NCBI GenBank assembly: GCA_003149565.1
Contig: QCWH01000037.1
Location: forward strand, 1 to 41,359
DNA: 41,359 bases
Reading direction: 5' to 3'
Origin: Marivita sp. XM-24bin2
GTDB taxonomy: Bacteria > Pseudomonadota > Alphaproteobacteria > Rhodobacterales > Rhodobacteraceae
Part shown: one piece after another, positions 26,332 through 35,231 of the stretch
How positions within the stretch are numbered: the stretch's first letter is position 1
Layout: every line of letters starts with the position of its first letter
Program-made: the position numbers and the translations under genes
The notes under the pieces: model-generated
Databases searched by the model: none
Seen by the model: only the letters and a program-made list of their open reading frames with translations
Told to the model about the DNA's origin: nothing

Positions 26332-29273
26332 GTCAGGCGCACCTTTGTCACCGGATCCGAGGCCGTCCATTCCCCGTAGCGGGACAGCTGATCATAGTCT
26401 GAGCCAAAAATGTCTTTGTGCATCTTGCTTCGGGCCGTGTAGCCGATGTCAGGCTCGCGATACGCCTCGATCAGCTTCCTCAGCATCGACAGCGTGCGCT
26501 CTGGAGGGCAATCTTCAAGAGGTGCCGGCACTTCATAGCCCTCGCCCGATAACGAGATGTAGCGGGCTTCGGCAACAAACCGGGGCGAGAGCGGATCAAA
26601 ACCACCTTCAAGCACCAATGCCGCTGTGACGAGCAACTGAACATCAAACTGAAGTTGCTGGTCCTTGGTTGGTGCTGTGCCGGTTTTGTAGTCGTAAATA
26701 TACGCTTCACCGCGTTCGTTCAGGTCGATCCTGTCGGCCTTTGCGGTCACTTTAAATGGTGGGTCAGACAGGCTGATACTACCGGTTTTTTCAAAGAGCA
26801 CGGGTCGTGCGGCTGACTGGCGTGCCTGCTCATGTTCGATGAACCAGCGCGCAATTTTCTCGATCCGCACGCGCCATTGAATGCGATCGGTAGGCCAGGG
26901 AACATCGGTGGTAAGAATGCGCTGTGCGGCTTCAAGAAGTGTGTTTTCCGAGATGGGAGCATTGTTATGAGTTGTGTTAGAGACGAAATCCTCGAAAACC
27001 TTGTGAATCACCGTTCCTCGATGAAGAGCGTTTGGTGCATGCTGGATTGGGTGAAGTGGGTGCAACCGCAGGATCTTGGATCCGTATATGGCATATGGGT
27101 CTCGGATGAGTTTCTCGATATTGGTCACGGACAATTCGCTTGGCCGTGCGGAGATTGGTGGCACGGGAGACGGGCGTTTTGCCGGAGCGGAGCGAATTGG
27201 TGTGTCGAGGACTTGGCCGAGCGACAACCAATCGTTTCCGCGCGTCCTCATCGCGTCCAAAGCCGTCAGCCCGCCTGTCTGAGGCAGCCCTTTCAATAGA
27301 TTGGTCAGGCGGTTCAACCAGCGGGATGGGACGGTTTCAGCGTCCTCAGACCGCTCCGCGCGGGTGAGCCAAACTTCTTTTGCTCCAATCGCCTGCTGAA
27401 AGTCATGCGCAGACAGCCCGATCCGACGCTCTGGTAACAACAAACCGGCTTGCTGTCGCATACGGCGATTCAACCAGGGATCGGCCGGTGGAAGGTCGGG
27501 CCAGGAATGTTCGTTGAGCCCGCCTAGAATGACCAGGTCTGCGCCCATCACGCGTGCTTCGATTGTCCCCCAGATCAGAATATGCGGATGTGGCGCATCT
27601 CGGTCGCGCACGTCTTCGGCACGCAATAAAGAGTCCACAAGATCGGCGTAGTCGCGTGCCGACAAGGAGCCGCCATAGCCTGCGTTTTCCAGAAGTCTGT
27701 CGAAGGCTGTTCGACAGGTCTCGCCGGGCTTCATATTCCAAAGCTCAGAGCCATCATCACTGTTTGAGCCGGCACAGATCGCTTCAGTTTGTGCAAGGTG
27801 TTGTGATACATGCTGATCAAGCGGAATCTGACCTGTGGTGGCCGGTTGGAGAAGACACCGATCCACCCAATCCAGCCAGTTCTGAGCCTCATCTGCCTTT
27901 GACCATGACATCAGCTTTTGACGGTCTGGATAGGGGATGCCGGTTTTGCGGATGAACAGTTCCAGTTCGGATGTCCATAGCCGATGCTGACCACGGTTCG
28001 CGCCGCTGTGACACAGCGGGTGTTTCAGGATTGTAAGAAGAACATCAGCCGTGGGTCCATTTACGCGCAGTTGCGCGATATGGCGAAGCAAGCGACCGGG
28101 CGCTGTGAGCTGCGCTGGGGTACCGGCGCTGTCGTCCGGCAGAATGCCCCAGCGGTCCAAAAGCGCCGTCACACGCCGTGTCAGCATGCGATCCGGCGTG
28201 ATCAGAGCCGATGTCACACCGTCTTCGGCGGCTTGTCTCAGGCGCATGGCAATGGCGCGCGCTTCGTCGCGGGGCGATGCCGCTTCCACGAGCGTCAAAT
28301 TTTGGATGGCATCCGAGAGAGATGGCAGCTCGGGCCCGTCTTTCAGCCATTGATCGGTGACAGGTGCTGGACGCATCGCGAGTGAGACCAAAGCGTTGCG
28401 TGCCGGATTGGGAGGCGGTGTGTCGGTCCAGGCCACGACGTGCTGCTGCCCGATATCGAGCCTGTCCAATAGGCGGGCAAAGCGGAATTGGGGGTGATCT
28501 TCACCCTGCATCGCTTCGGTGTTGCGCACGTTGTTGCGCAGGACGTCCCATGTCGATTCAGGCATGTTCGTGTCGAATCCTGGGAGAACAACAGCCCCCT
28601 TCGGAAGCTGGGCGACTGCCGTCATCAATTGAAACGCTGATCCACGAGAACCGGTAGACCCCGCAACGATCACGGGATGCTGGGGTGGTGCGTTTTTCCA
28701 GCGTTCCAGACGGTGGGCCAAAGCAAGTCTGTTGACTGTGCCCGCGTCGGGAGCCTCTGTCTGCGGGTCGAAATACTGCGTAACGATGTGTAGGAAACGT
28801 TGCGCGCGGTCCCAGTGTCCGGATTGATCCGTCACATCAAGGGCTGCGATATCCTCGGGCGTCACGCCCTCCGCCTGCATCTCATCCAGAAGTGCATTCA
28901 GGCTTTGTGCAAGGTCATAGACAGCAGATCGCGGTGCCAGGCCGGGATCCGTTTCGATGAGCTTTTTGACAAGCTCAGCAAGTTCAAGCTGCCGCCGTAA
29001 TGCGGGAACAGGCCGAGGCAGATGCGCGCGATCTAAAGGATCAGCCAAGTCCGTAATGAGCCGTATGCGCGGCAGAAATCCTGCGCCGAGACTGTCAAAG
29101 ACCGCTTCCACACGTCTTTGCATACGGCGCGTGTTCAGGATCAGTTCGACACGCGCGATCGCTTCTGGAGGCTGACTCGCCATGCGCAATTTGAGACCCA
29201 GGACCAATTCCCGCGCAAAGTCGGCGCCAGGCGGCAGTGCGAAAACGCGGGGAGTTGTGGTTGGATCAAACAT
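26328..29273 (-). CDS. addB: AddB, second subunit of the AddAB break-repair complex
   Basis: This 981-residue partner of AddA has an inactivated helicase-like N-terminus (VFALPPGADFARELVLGL, with no Walker A) and a C-terminal RecB-type nuclease with IYDYKTGTAP. The cysteines that hold the iron-sulfur cluster around the nuclease of Bacillus AddB are not visible: the place where the first is expected reads LIRDPYAIYGSKIL. This fits the alphaproteobacterial type. It overlaps murU by 8 bases and addA by 4 in the same direction, so coupling with its neighbours is tight. Confidence 0.94.
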   Translation of the reverse strand: MFDPTTTPRVFALPPGADFARELVLGLKLRMASQPPEAIARVELILNTRRMQRRVEAVFDSLGAGFLPRIRLITDLADPLDRAHLPRPVPALRRQLELAELVKKLIETDPGLAPRSAVYDLAQSLNALLDEMQAEGVTPEDIAALDVTDQSGHWDRAQRFLHIVTQYFDPQTEAPDAGTVNRLALAHRLERWKNAPPQHPVIVAGSTGSRGSAFQLMTAVAQLPKGAVVLPGFDTNMPESTWDVLRNNVRNTEAMQGEDHPQFRFARLLDRLDIGQQHVVAWTDTPPPNPARNALVSLAMRPAPVTDQWLKDGPELPSLSDAIQNLTLVEAASPRDEARAIAMRLRQAAEDGVTSALITPDRMLTRRVTALLDRWGILPDDSAGTPAQLTAPGRLLRHIAQLRVNGPTADVLLTILKHPLCHSGANRGQHRLWTSELELFIRKTGIPYPDRQKLMSWSKADEAQNWLDWVDRCLLQPATTGQIPLDQHVSQHLAQTEAICAGSNSDDGSELWNMKPGETCRTAFDRLLENAGYGGSLSARDYADLVDSLLRAEDVRDRDAPHPHILIWGTIEARVMGADLVILGGLNEHSWPDLPPADPWLNRRMRQQAGLLLPERRIGLSAHDFQQAIGAKEVWLTRAERSEDAETVPSRWLNRLTNLLKGLPQTGGLTALDAMRTRGNDWLSLGQVLDTPIRSAPAKRPSPVPPISARPSELSVTNIEKLIRDPYAIYGSKILRLHPLHPIQHAPNALHRGTVIHKVFEDFVSNTTHNNAPISENTLLEAAQRILTTDVPWPTDRIQWRVRIEKIARWFIEHEQARQSAARPVLFEKTGSISLSDPPFKVTAKADRIDLNERGEAYIYDYKTGTAPTKDQQLQFDVQLLVTAALVLEGGFDPLSPRFVAEARYISLSGEGYEVPAPLEDCPPERTLSMLRKLIEAYREPDIGYTARSKMHKDIFGSDYDQLSRYGEWTASDPVTKVRLT

Positions 29274-29946
29274 CTTCTTGTCTCAGCATCTCTTCTGCGA
29301 GCGCGATGCTTTGAGGATGACCTACGTCGCACCAGCGGCCGGGGTAGGCGACCGCGTGAAGACAGCCTTGCGCCGCAAGAGCGTCCCAAACGGTTTTCAG
29401 GGAAAAAACTTTTTCTGCCATGTTAGAGACGATATCTGTCCGGATCATCTGGACTCCTGAATAGACGGTATTCGTACCCCACACCGCCTTCCCTTGTGCG
29501 CCGATGTCGATATCGCCGAGGCCTGAGTGACCGACTGTTTGGTGTTTGGGCACACATAATAGCAGAGCTTGCATGTCATCGGTCCAAGCGCTCTTGAGCA
29601 CTGCCAACGGATTTGGTCCCGCCCAGACAGCGTCAGTATTCATGGTGAAAACCGGGGTTCCGCCAAGTAGTGGTAATGCAGCCTTGAGGCCTCCGCCGGT
29701 GTCAAGAATGTCTGGAGTTTCGACAAGAACGTGCACGTCTGTTCCGGCAAAGTGCGCGACGATTTGCTCTGCTTTGTAATGTGCATTCACGACGATCTGT
29801 TTTGGCGCGAATTCGCGGACAATGGTCATTGCATGGTCGATCAACGGTTTTCCCGCGACTTCAACAAGCGGTTTTGGCCGGTTTTTGGTCAAATCTCCCA
29901 TTCGCGTGCCAAAACCGGCTGCAAAAAGCATCACAGGGTCATTCAT
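29266..29946 (-). CDS. murU: N-acetylmuramate-1-phosphate uridylyltransferase, MurU-type
   Basis: This 226-residue nucleotidyltransferase makes UDP-MurNAc from MurNAc-1-phosphate and UTP, bypassing de novo synthesis and fosfomycin-sensitive MurA. The nucleotide loop reads LFAAGFGTRMGDLTKNRPKP, and VNAHYKAEQI plus METDAVW-like (TMNTDAVW) segments follow the sugar-nucleotide transferase fold. On sequence alone it could be a hexose-1-phosphate transferase. The assignment to MurU rests on its ATGA overlap with the downstream partner kinase gene of the AmgK type, a pairing known for this pathway. Confidence 0.83.
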   Translation of the reverse strand: MNDPVMLFAAGFGTRMGDLTKNRPKPLVEVAGKPLIDHAMTIVREFAPKQIVVNAHYKAEQIVAHFAGTDVHVLVETPDILDTGGGLKAALPLLGGTPVFTMNTDAVWAGPNPLAVLKSAWTDDMQALLLCVPKHQTVGHSGLGDIDIGAQGKAVWGTNTVYSGVQMIRTDIVSNMAEKVFSLKTVWDALAAQGCLHAVAYPGRWCDVGHPQSIALAEEMLRQEDV

Positions 29947-30911
29947 GAGGGTATCAAAGCTCTCAGTCGTTCAGCGGTTGGAGTCGGAAAAACACGCCTG
30001 ACGAGAGGTTCCAATTGTTTCGCCGCCGGGTGGGACAGGCTTTTTTCAATATGCTGCCAGACCCGTGGGATCAGAGACAGGTAGCCCGGTTTGCCGCGCT
30101 CTTTTGCGAGGCGAGCAAAGATGCCGAGTATGCGCAGGTTTCGCTGCACACCAAGCAGATGAAAGATCGGCATGACCGTGCTTTCCTGTCGTCCGGTTGT
30201 GTTGAGAAAGTGCTGCAACGTGGACAATTGGCACGTGTCGCTCACGTCGCGTCGTGCGTCCTGAAGAAGCGAAACCAGATCGTATACAGGCGGTCCAGCC
30301 ACGGCATCTTGGAAATCTAGCAACCCCACGCGCCGCACTCCTTCGCGCTCTGGCAGCCAGATCATGTTTTCGGCGTGAAAGTCGCGCAAGACCAAGACGG
30401 ATTCGGTTGGCAGATACTGATGCAGAAGGTCGGACAAACAGGTGATGATGTCCGATACTGCGTCGTTCGGTTCGACCTGCAGCATAGGGAGGTAATGCGT
30501 GAAGGCCGGTTCAACCATGTTCGCCAAAACGTCTTGGGTCGCAACCCGAAGCACTTCCGGGACGGCTTGGGTTTCCAAGTGGCATAAGACGTCTGTTGCG
30601 GCTTGATAGAGCCTGAATTCCATATCCGGTTCAGTTTCAACCACTCTTGCGAATTGTGCATCGCCAAAGTCTTCGAGCAGCATCAAGTCATCTGTCCGGG
30701 CGTAGATGGCAGGGGCCGATAGACCCAGACGTGTCAGATGCTCTGAAAGCGTGGCGAATAGCGATGTATCTCCATCCGGGTCAATCATCAAAATGGCCTG
30801 TTTTGAGCCTATATAGAGCCTGATATAACGCCGGGAAGACGCATCTCCCGCCAGCGGTTGCTGTTGTGCTGCACCCCAACCATTGCTTGTCAAAAACGTC
30901 TCAATGCTCAT
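29943..30911 (-). CDS. amgK: N-acetylmuramate/N-acetylglucosamine anomeric kinase, AmgK-type
   Basis: This 322-residue kinase has the aminoglycoside-phosphotransferase fold. The catalytic loop RDFHAENMIWL carries the aspartate and asparagine, and LLDFQDAVAGPPVYDL is the metal-binding motif. The N-terminal PLAGDASSRRYIRL segment is characteristic of AmgK. It phosphorylates C1 of MurNAc or GlcNAc recovered from the wall, for MurU. It overlaps tsaE and murU by 4 bases each, so tsaE-amgK-murU-addB-addA forms one tightly coupled unit. An antibiotic kinase role is unlikely in this setting. Confidence 0.88.
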   Translation of the reverse strand: MSIETFLTSNGWGAAQQQPLAGDASSRRYIRLYIGSKQAILMIDPDGDTSLFATLSEHLTRLGLSAPAIYARTDDLMLLEDFGDAQFARVVETEPDMEFRLYQAATDVLCHLETQAVPEVLRVATQDVLANMVEPAFTHYLPMLQVEPNDAVSDIITCLSDLLHQYLPTESVLVLRDFHAENMIWLPEREGVRRVGLLDFQDAVAGPPVYDLVSLLQDARRDVSDTCQLSTLQHFLNTTGRQESTVMPIFHLLGVQRNLRILGIFARLAKERGKPGYLSLIPRVWQHIEKSLSHPAAKQLEPLVRRVFPTPTAERLRALIPS

Positions 30912-31381
30912 GGCAGGGCCTCAGTGACGCGCTTCGTCCATGCCGGATTTTGCCATTCAAATGTAATGTTTCGCATGTCGCTTTGATCGGGATCATCCAG
31001 CCGGATGGTTAATGCGTCAGCCGGTGCGAGATCGTCCAGACGGTCTGGCCATTCGATAATGCAGATGGCGGTTTCGAACGCGTCCAGCAAACCCAATTCG
31101 ACAACCTGATCTGGATCGTTCAGGCGGTACAGGTCAGCATGCCAGAGCTCGCACTCTGGCAGATCATAGACCTGAACCAGTGTAAAAGTTGGTGAAGGAA
31201 CGTCCTCTGGTTCGGCCAGCCGCGACTGTATGAGGGCGCGTGCGAAATGGCTCTTGCCTGCGCCAATGTCCCCCTCCAACAAAAGCGTGTCGCCAGCGCT
31301 AAGACTGGCCCCAAGCCGGACGGCAAGCTGCGCGGTTACATACGGAGAGGTCGAGGTGAAGGCCGCGCTGTTTGTGCTCAT
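30908..31381 (-). CDS. tsaE: TsaE, tRNA threonylcarbamoyladenosine synthesis ATPase
   Basis: This 157-residue P-loop ATPase works with TsaB, TsaC and TsaD to make t6A at position 37 of ANN-decoding tRNAs. Walker A is GDIGAGKSHFARALI, followed by SPTFTLVQVYDL and WHADLYRL, and IIEWPDRL near the C-terminus; this order is characteristic of TsaE. Length is normal. It is the first gene of the run into amgK-murU-addB-addA-trxA. The PAS gene upstream on the same strand ends 51 bases earlier. Confidence 0.95.
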   Translation of the reverse strand: MSTNSAAFTSTSPYVTAQLAVRLGASLSAGDTLLLEGDIGAGKSHFARALIQSRLAEPEDVPSPTFTLVQVYDLPECELWHADLYRLNDPDQVVELGLLDAFETAICIIEWPDRLDDLAPADALTIRLDDPDQSDMRNITFEWQNPAWTKRVTEALP

Positions 31382-31432
31382 GCAGGGATGTTTACCTGCC
31401 TTGGTTGCGGCTGCAAGATTTGAAACAGCCTC

Positions 31433-32944
31433 TTAGGCTGAAACGATTTGAAGAGCATCGTTTTCGGTTTGCGACCCCGGCTGGGGTGGACGATGGCAAA
31501 AGCGGATCAGCGTTGCCCCATGACTGATCGGGTCAATGCGGCAGATCACTTCACGCCCATCTTTCCCTCGAAGCTCTGTGTCCCAACTGACACGTTCGGT
31601 CGTTCGGGTGACATAGTCGCGAAGCTCTGGCCAGACCGGGCTGGGGTGAAAAGCGGTCTTCCATGATTGCGTAGCATCCACGATTGATGTTTCTGCGATG
31701 CAGGCATCGGGTTCGACATTCCACTGTTGTGCATACGTCGCGTTGCACAAGGTCAGGCTGCCCTGTTGGCTAAATACGGCCACAGCGTCAATCAGCGTAT
31801 CGATCACGGATTGCATGGTATCAAGCTCAGTTCGAAATCCACGTGTCAACGACACTTCGGCCGTGATGTCGTTGAAAAGGAAAGCAATGGCCCCGTCAGG
31901 GTACGGTTGTCCGGTAATATCGAAGGTTTGCCCGGTCGAGAGTGTCCAGGTTTCGCGGAATCTGTCATCGCTCGCTGCGGCGACGAGCTTGGCCATGCCT
32001 TCACGCCAATTATCGTAGTTTTTAGGTTCGGGCATGATGCGAGAGTCGCGCAATTTGTCGAAAAATTCGAACATCGCGGGCCGGGCACTTAGAAATTCGA
32101 TCGGAACGTCGCTCAGATCAACGAGTGCAGGATTGAATAGAGCCAATCGCCGATCACGATCAAAGATCGCTAGGCCCGTGGTGAGGTTCGCAAAGGTCTT
32201 GGAGAGAGTTTGGACGAAGTTTTGCTGCGCGGCCTCCGCACGGATCATGGCATCAATGCCAATGGCAAAGTAGAAGCGTCCAATCTCTGTTTCTCGGGTG
32301 GTCACCTCGATCCAGCGATTGTGCCGTGAGTCCAGACGCTGGGAAGAAAGCTCGATCCGTTTTGGCCGATCTGTTTCATTTTCACTCAGGTGGTCATCCA
32401 AGTGTTCTGCAAGTGCCCGCGCGCTTCCATACGCTTTTGCATATGTCAAAAAGGAATCGTTTCCCCATAAGAAAACTCCTTCGGGCGAAACACTCCAAAC
32501 CAGATAAGGTGCCAGTGCTATCGCAGTTTGAGTCCGTTCGGCGGAAGCCTGCTCCATATGTACCGACAGCCAGTCGATAGCAGGTTCCTCGGAAGTACAA
32601 ATTGTGACGCGGATCGCGTCGCCAGTCCGCGTCAGCGTCAGCCTATCGTGTTTTTCTGTGGTCTCTGGGCGCATGTCCGGGGCCGTGGGCCAATTGGGGA
32701 ATATTGGCAGAAACACCGTTCGAACGTGATCCCAATGGGGCGTCTCAACATTTTGGGGCAAAAGTGCCCAAACTCGATCATCTGCGTCTATCAGCGTTTT
32801 CTTGTGAAAGAGCAGAGTGATCTTTGAGTCGTGCTTGCCTGTTGTTTGGCCTGCAAGGCTTCGTTTGACGCGCCACAAAACACTTGCCGCCAAGGCAAGG
32901 CAAACGAGGTTCAGAAGTGTCCCTGTGAGTAAAATGTTGTCCAT
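31433..32944 (-). CDS. Membrane-anchored multi-PAS sensor protein without kinase domain
   Basis: This 503-residue protein begins with a single membrane segment (about residues 5-24, ILLTGTLLNLVCLALAASVLW) and then appears to be a chain of PAS-like domains. Likely blocks are about 140-235 (LVWSVSPEGVFLWGNDSF), 250-365 (LTTGLAIFDRDRRLALFNPAL to FLFNDITAEVS) and 370-480 (LIDAVAVFSQQGSLTLCNATY). The order resembles the sensory half of DivL- or CckA-type kinases, but the protein stops after the last PAS, with no HisKA, ATPase, GGDEF or EAL motif. The cytoplasmic part probably senses a small ligand or binds partner proteins. It lies between tsaE and regB, both also on the minus strand. Confidence 0.78.
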   Translation of the reverse strand: MDNILLTGTLLNLVCLALAASVLWRVKRSLAGQTTGKHDSKITLLFHKKTLIDADDRVWALLPQNVETPHWDHVRTVFLPIFPNWPTAPDMRPETTEKHDRLTLTRTGDAIRVTICTSEEPAIDWLSVHMEQASAERTQTAIALAPYLVWSVSPEGVFLWGNDSFLTYAKAYGSARALAEHLDDHLSENETDRPKRIELSSQRLDSRHNRWIEVTTRETEIGRFYFAIGIDAMIRAEAAQQNFVQTLSKTFANLTTGLAIFDRDRRLALFNPALVDLSDVPIEFLSARPAMFEFFDKLRDSRIMPEPKNYDNWREGMAKLVAAASDDRFRETWTLSTGQTFDITGQPYPDGAIAFLFNDITAEVSLTRGFRTELDTMQSVIDTLIDAVAVFSQQGSLTLCNATYAQQWNVEPDACIAETSIVDATQSWKTAFHPSPVWPELRDYVTRTTERVSWDTELRGKDGREVICRIDPISHGATLIRFCHRPPQPGSQTENDALQIVSA

Positions 32945-33019
32945 ATTGCGACCCCAAAACGCGTTGGACGTCCATTCAAGGGTCGGATGGTTAACCGTTG
33001 GTTAAGCTAGGAGCAAAGT

Positions 33020-34411
33020 TCACACGCCAAATGCAGGATTTTCCCCGATGCCTTCGCCTTTTGGCAAAGTTGGCGGCACGATCACCTCGCGCGGCCAAAC
33101 AACCTCGACAACGGCACCTCTGTGGCGTGAGGAGCCGGTTGACGTGCGATCTGCGCCGTTGGCAAAACTCAGCTCTGCGCCAGAGCGCTGCAGAAGGGTT
33201 TTTGCGATGAAAAGACCCAATCCCATGCCTTCGTATTCCGGTCGCGCCTTTCGATCCCGTTCGGTCCTTCGATTGCGGACAAAGGGGTCGCCAATCCGTC
33301 CGAGCATATTCGTAGGGTATCCAGGGCCATCATCCATGATGCGCACCGAAATTGTTGTGTCTGACCAGCGCGCCTCAATCCAGACTGTTGAGCGGGCGAA
33401 ATCCACGGCGTTTTGAATGAGATTGCGTAAGCCATGAATGACTTCGGGTCGGCGCAGCGTCAAAGGAGGATCGAAGTCACTCTCGTCGAGACTTTGCGCA
33501 TCAATCAGCACATCTTTCCCACGGTTCAGATGCGGCTCCGCGGCTTCGCGGACAACTTCTGCCAGAGGTGCCGATCTGATCTGAAGGTCTTCTTTGCCTG
33601 CTCGGCCCATCGACTGCAGGATATCCCGACACCGATCCGCCTGATCGCGGATCAGCCGAGCGTCGTCCTGAAGTTCGGGTTGATCGTCCAGGTCTTCGAT
33701 CAATTCGGCACTTGTAAGCTTGATGGTGGCCAAAGGTGTGCCCAATTCGTGTGCAGCAGCGGCGACCACGCCTCCAAGATTATTGAGCATCTGGGTCCGG
33801 CTCAGAGCCATCTGCGTCGCGACCACCGCATCGCTCATGGAGTTCATTTCTTCTGTGATTTGCCGTGCGTAGAGCGACAGGAACACAACTGCGATTGTGA
33901 TGGCCGTCCATTGACCAAACACAAACACATCCGCAATGCGCATGATGAAGCCTTGCTCAGTGCGCAGGGGGAGGTGGAAGAAAACCATCAATGTCACCAA
34001 GGTGAGAGCTGTTGCGCCTATGATGATTGTCGAACGCAAGGTCATGATTGTGGCGGACACGATCACAGGACCAAGGATCAGAATTGTAAATGGGTTGTGC
34101 AATCCGCCGGTGAGATAGATCAGGAAACATAGTTGCAACAGGTCGAACAGGACCATGAGGAAGTTCTCGGCCTCATTCAAACGCTTGTTTTCCGGGAACA
34201 CAAAGATTGCGATCAGGTTGCCAACAATGGACACACCAACCGCAAGGTAACACAGTCCCAGCTCCAGCTGGAGGTTATAGAGTTCCTGCGCGAGCGTAAT
34301 TGCAGCGAGCTGACCGGCGATGGCACACCAGCGCAGCCAGATCATTGTGCGTAGCCGGATAAAGCTGCCGCGCTGTCTTTCTTGAAGAATTCCGAATTCG
34401 GATTGCGTCAT
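33020..34411 (-). CDS. regB: RegB/PrrB redox-sensing histidine kinase
   Basis: This 463-residue kinase has about six membrane segments. The quinone-site motif GGLHNPF is at residues 102-108, the phosphoacceptor H221 is in AAAHELGTPLATIKL, and the redox cysteine C261 is in DQADRCRDILQSMGRAGKED; each is offset by four from the Rhodobacter numbering. The ATPase N, G1 and G2 boxes follow (LRNLIQNAVDFA, MDDGPGYP, GMGLGLFIAKTLL). RegB phosphorylates RegA under reducing conditions. The start at MTQSEFGILQE is preferred; the frame is open 24 codons upstream without family resemblance. It is divergent from senC-regA. Confidence 0.95.
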   Translation of the reverse strand: MTQSEFGILQERQRGSFIRLRTMIWLRWCAIAGQLAAITLAQELYNLQLELGLCYLAVGVSIVGNLIAIFVFPENKRLNEAENFLMVLFDLLQLCFLIYLTGGLHNPFTILILGPVIVSATIMTLRSTIIIGATALTLVTLMVFFHLPLRTEQGFIMRIADVFVFGQWTAITIAVVFLSLYARQITEEMNSMSDAVVATQMALSRTQMLNNLGGVVAAAAHELGTPLATIKLTSAELIEDLDDQPELQDDARLIRDQADRCRDILQSMGRAGKEDLQIRSAPLAEVVREAAEPHLNRGKDVLIDAQSLDESDFDPPLTLRRPEVIHGLRNLIQNAVDFARSTVWIEARWSDTTISVRIMDDGPGYPTNMLGRIGDPFVRNRRTERDRKARPEYEGMGLGLFIAKTLLQRSGAELSFANGADRTSTGSSRHRGAVVEVVWPREVIVPPTLPKGEGIGENPAFGV

Positions 34412-34528
34412 CTGCGCCCTTTCGCCACTTGCCCCGGATTTCAAAATCCTTACCTCGGCAGTGACGGAGCATAAGCAAGGCAAATCTGATGAGAAGGCCT
34501 TTGTTGGTGCTCAAGCAAAGGAGTGGAT

Positions 34529-35152
34529 ATGGTACGTTTGGCAGCGATCTCAGCCGGTGTGGCCATTGTCGCATTGGTTGGGGGATTTTGGTACGCAAGC
34601 TCGCCTTCTGGTGGCGGCGATAAGTTCGCCACGTGTCGCAACACTCAGGTTGCTGGCGGCGCGGATACGATCGGGGGGCCTTTCACTCTGGTGAATTCAG
34701 AAGGCGAGACGGTGACCGACCAAGATGTGATCACAAAGCCTTCGCTGATCTATTTCGGGTACACGTTCTGCCCTGATGTCTGTCCGCTCGACACAGTTCG
34801 AAATGCCGAGGCGATCGATATCCTGAAAGAACAAGGCAGCGATGTGAGACCGATTTTCATTTCGATTGATCCAAAGCGTGATACCCCGGAGGTCGTTGGA
34901 GATTTCGCAGCCAATCTGCATGAAGACATGATCGGGCTGACCGGCTCGGAAGAGCAGGTGAAGGCGGCGAGCCAAGCCTACAGAACCTATTTCCGTGCGC
35001 AGCCGGGTGACGATGAATACTATCTCGTCGATCATTCGACATTTACATATCTGGTTATGCCAGAGGACGGGTTTGTTGAATTCTTCCGTCGCGAATTGTC
35101 TCCGGCGGATGTCGCAGAGCGGACATCCTGCTTTCTTGACGTTGCCGGCTAG
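34529..35152 (+). CDS. senC: SCO1/SenC/PrrC copper chaperone
   Basis: This 207-residue membrane-anchored thioredoxin-fold protein delivers copper to cytochrome c oxidase. The N-terminal anchor is VRLAAISAGVAIVALVGGFW. The copper ligands are C81 and C85 in TFCPDVCPLD and H169 in DHSTFTYLVMPEDG. SCO proteins next to RegA are known to influence signalling through RegB. The ATG is preferred over a GTG six bases upstream because AAAGGAG lies at the right distance from it. It is followed 79 bases later by regA on the same strand. Confidence 0.95.
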   Translation: MVRLAAISAGVAIVALVGGFWYASSPSGGGDKFATCRNTQVAGGADTIGGPFTLVNSEGETVTDQDVITKPSLIYFGYTFCPDVCPLDTVRNAEAIDILKEQGSDVRPIFISIDPKRDTPEVVGDFAANLHEDMIGLTGSEEQVKAASQAYRTYFRAQPGDDEYYLVDHSTFTYLVMPEDGFVEFFRRELSPADVAERTSCFLDVAG

Positions 35153-35231
35153 AGGGGCATTTGTGCGTTGATGTTGGAAAATTCGCCGGTAATACTGACG
35201 GATAACGCAAACGCGACGGGAGGGAACCACG

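Noticed and set aside
29943-30911. Aminoglycoside resistance kinase
   Set aside because: The fold is shared, but the overlap with murU and the AmgK-like N-terminus favour wall-sugar phosphorylation.
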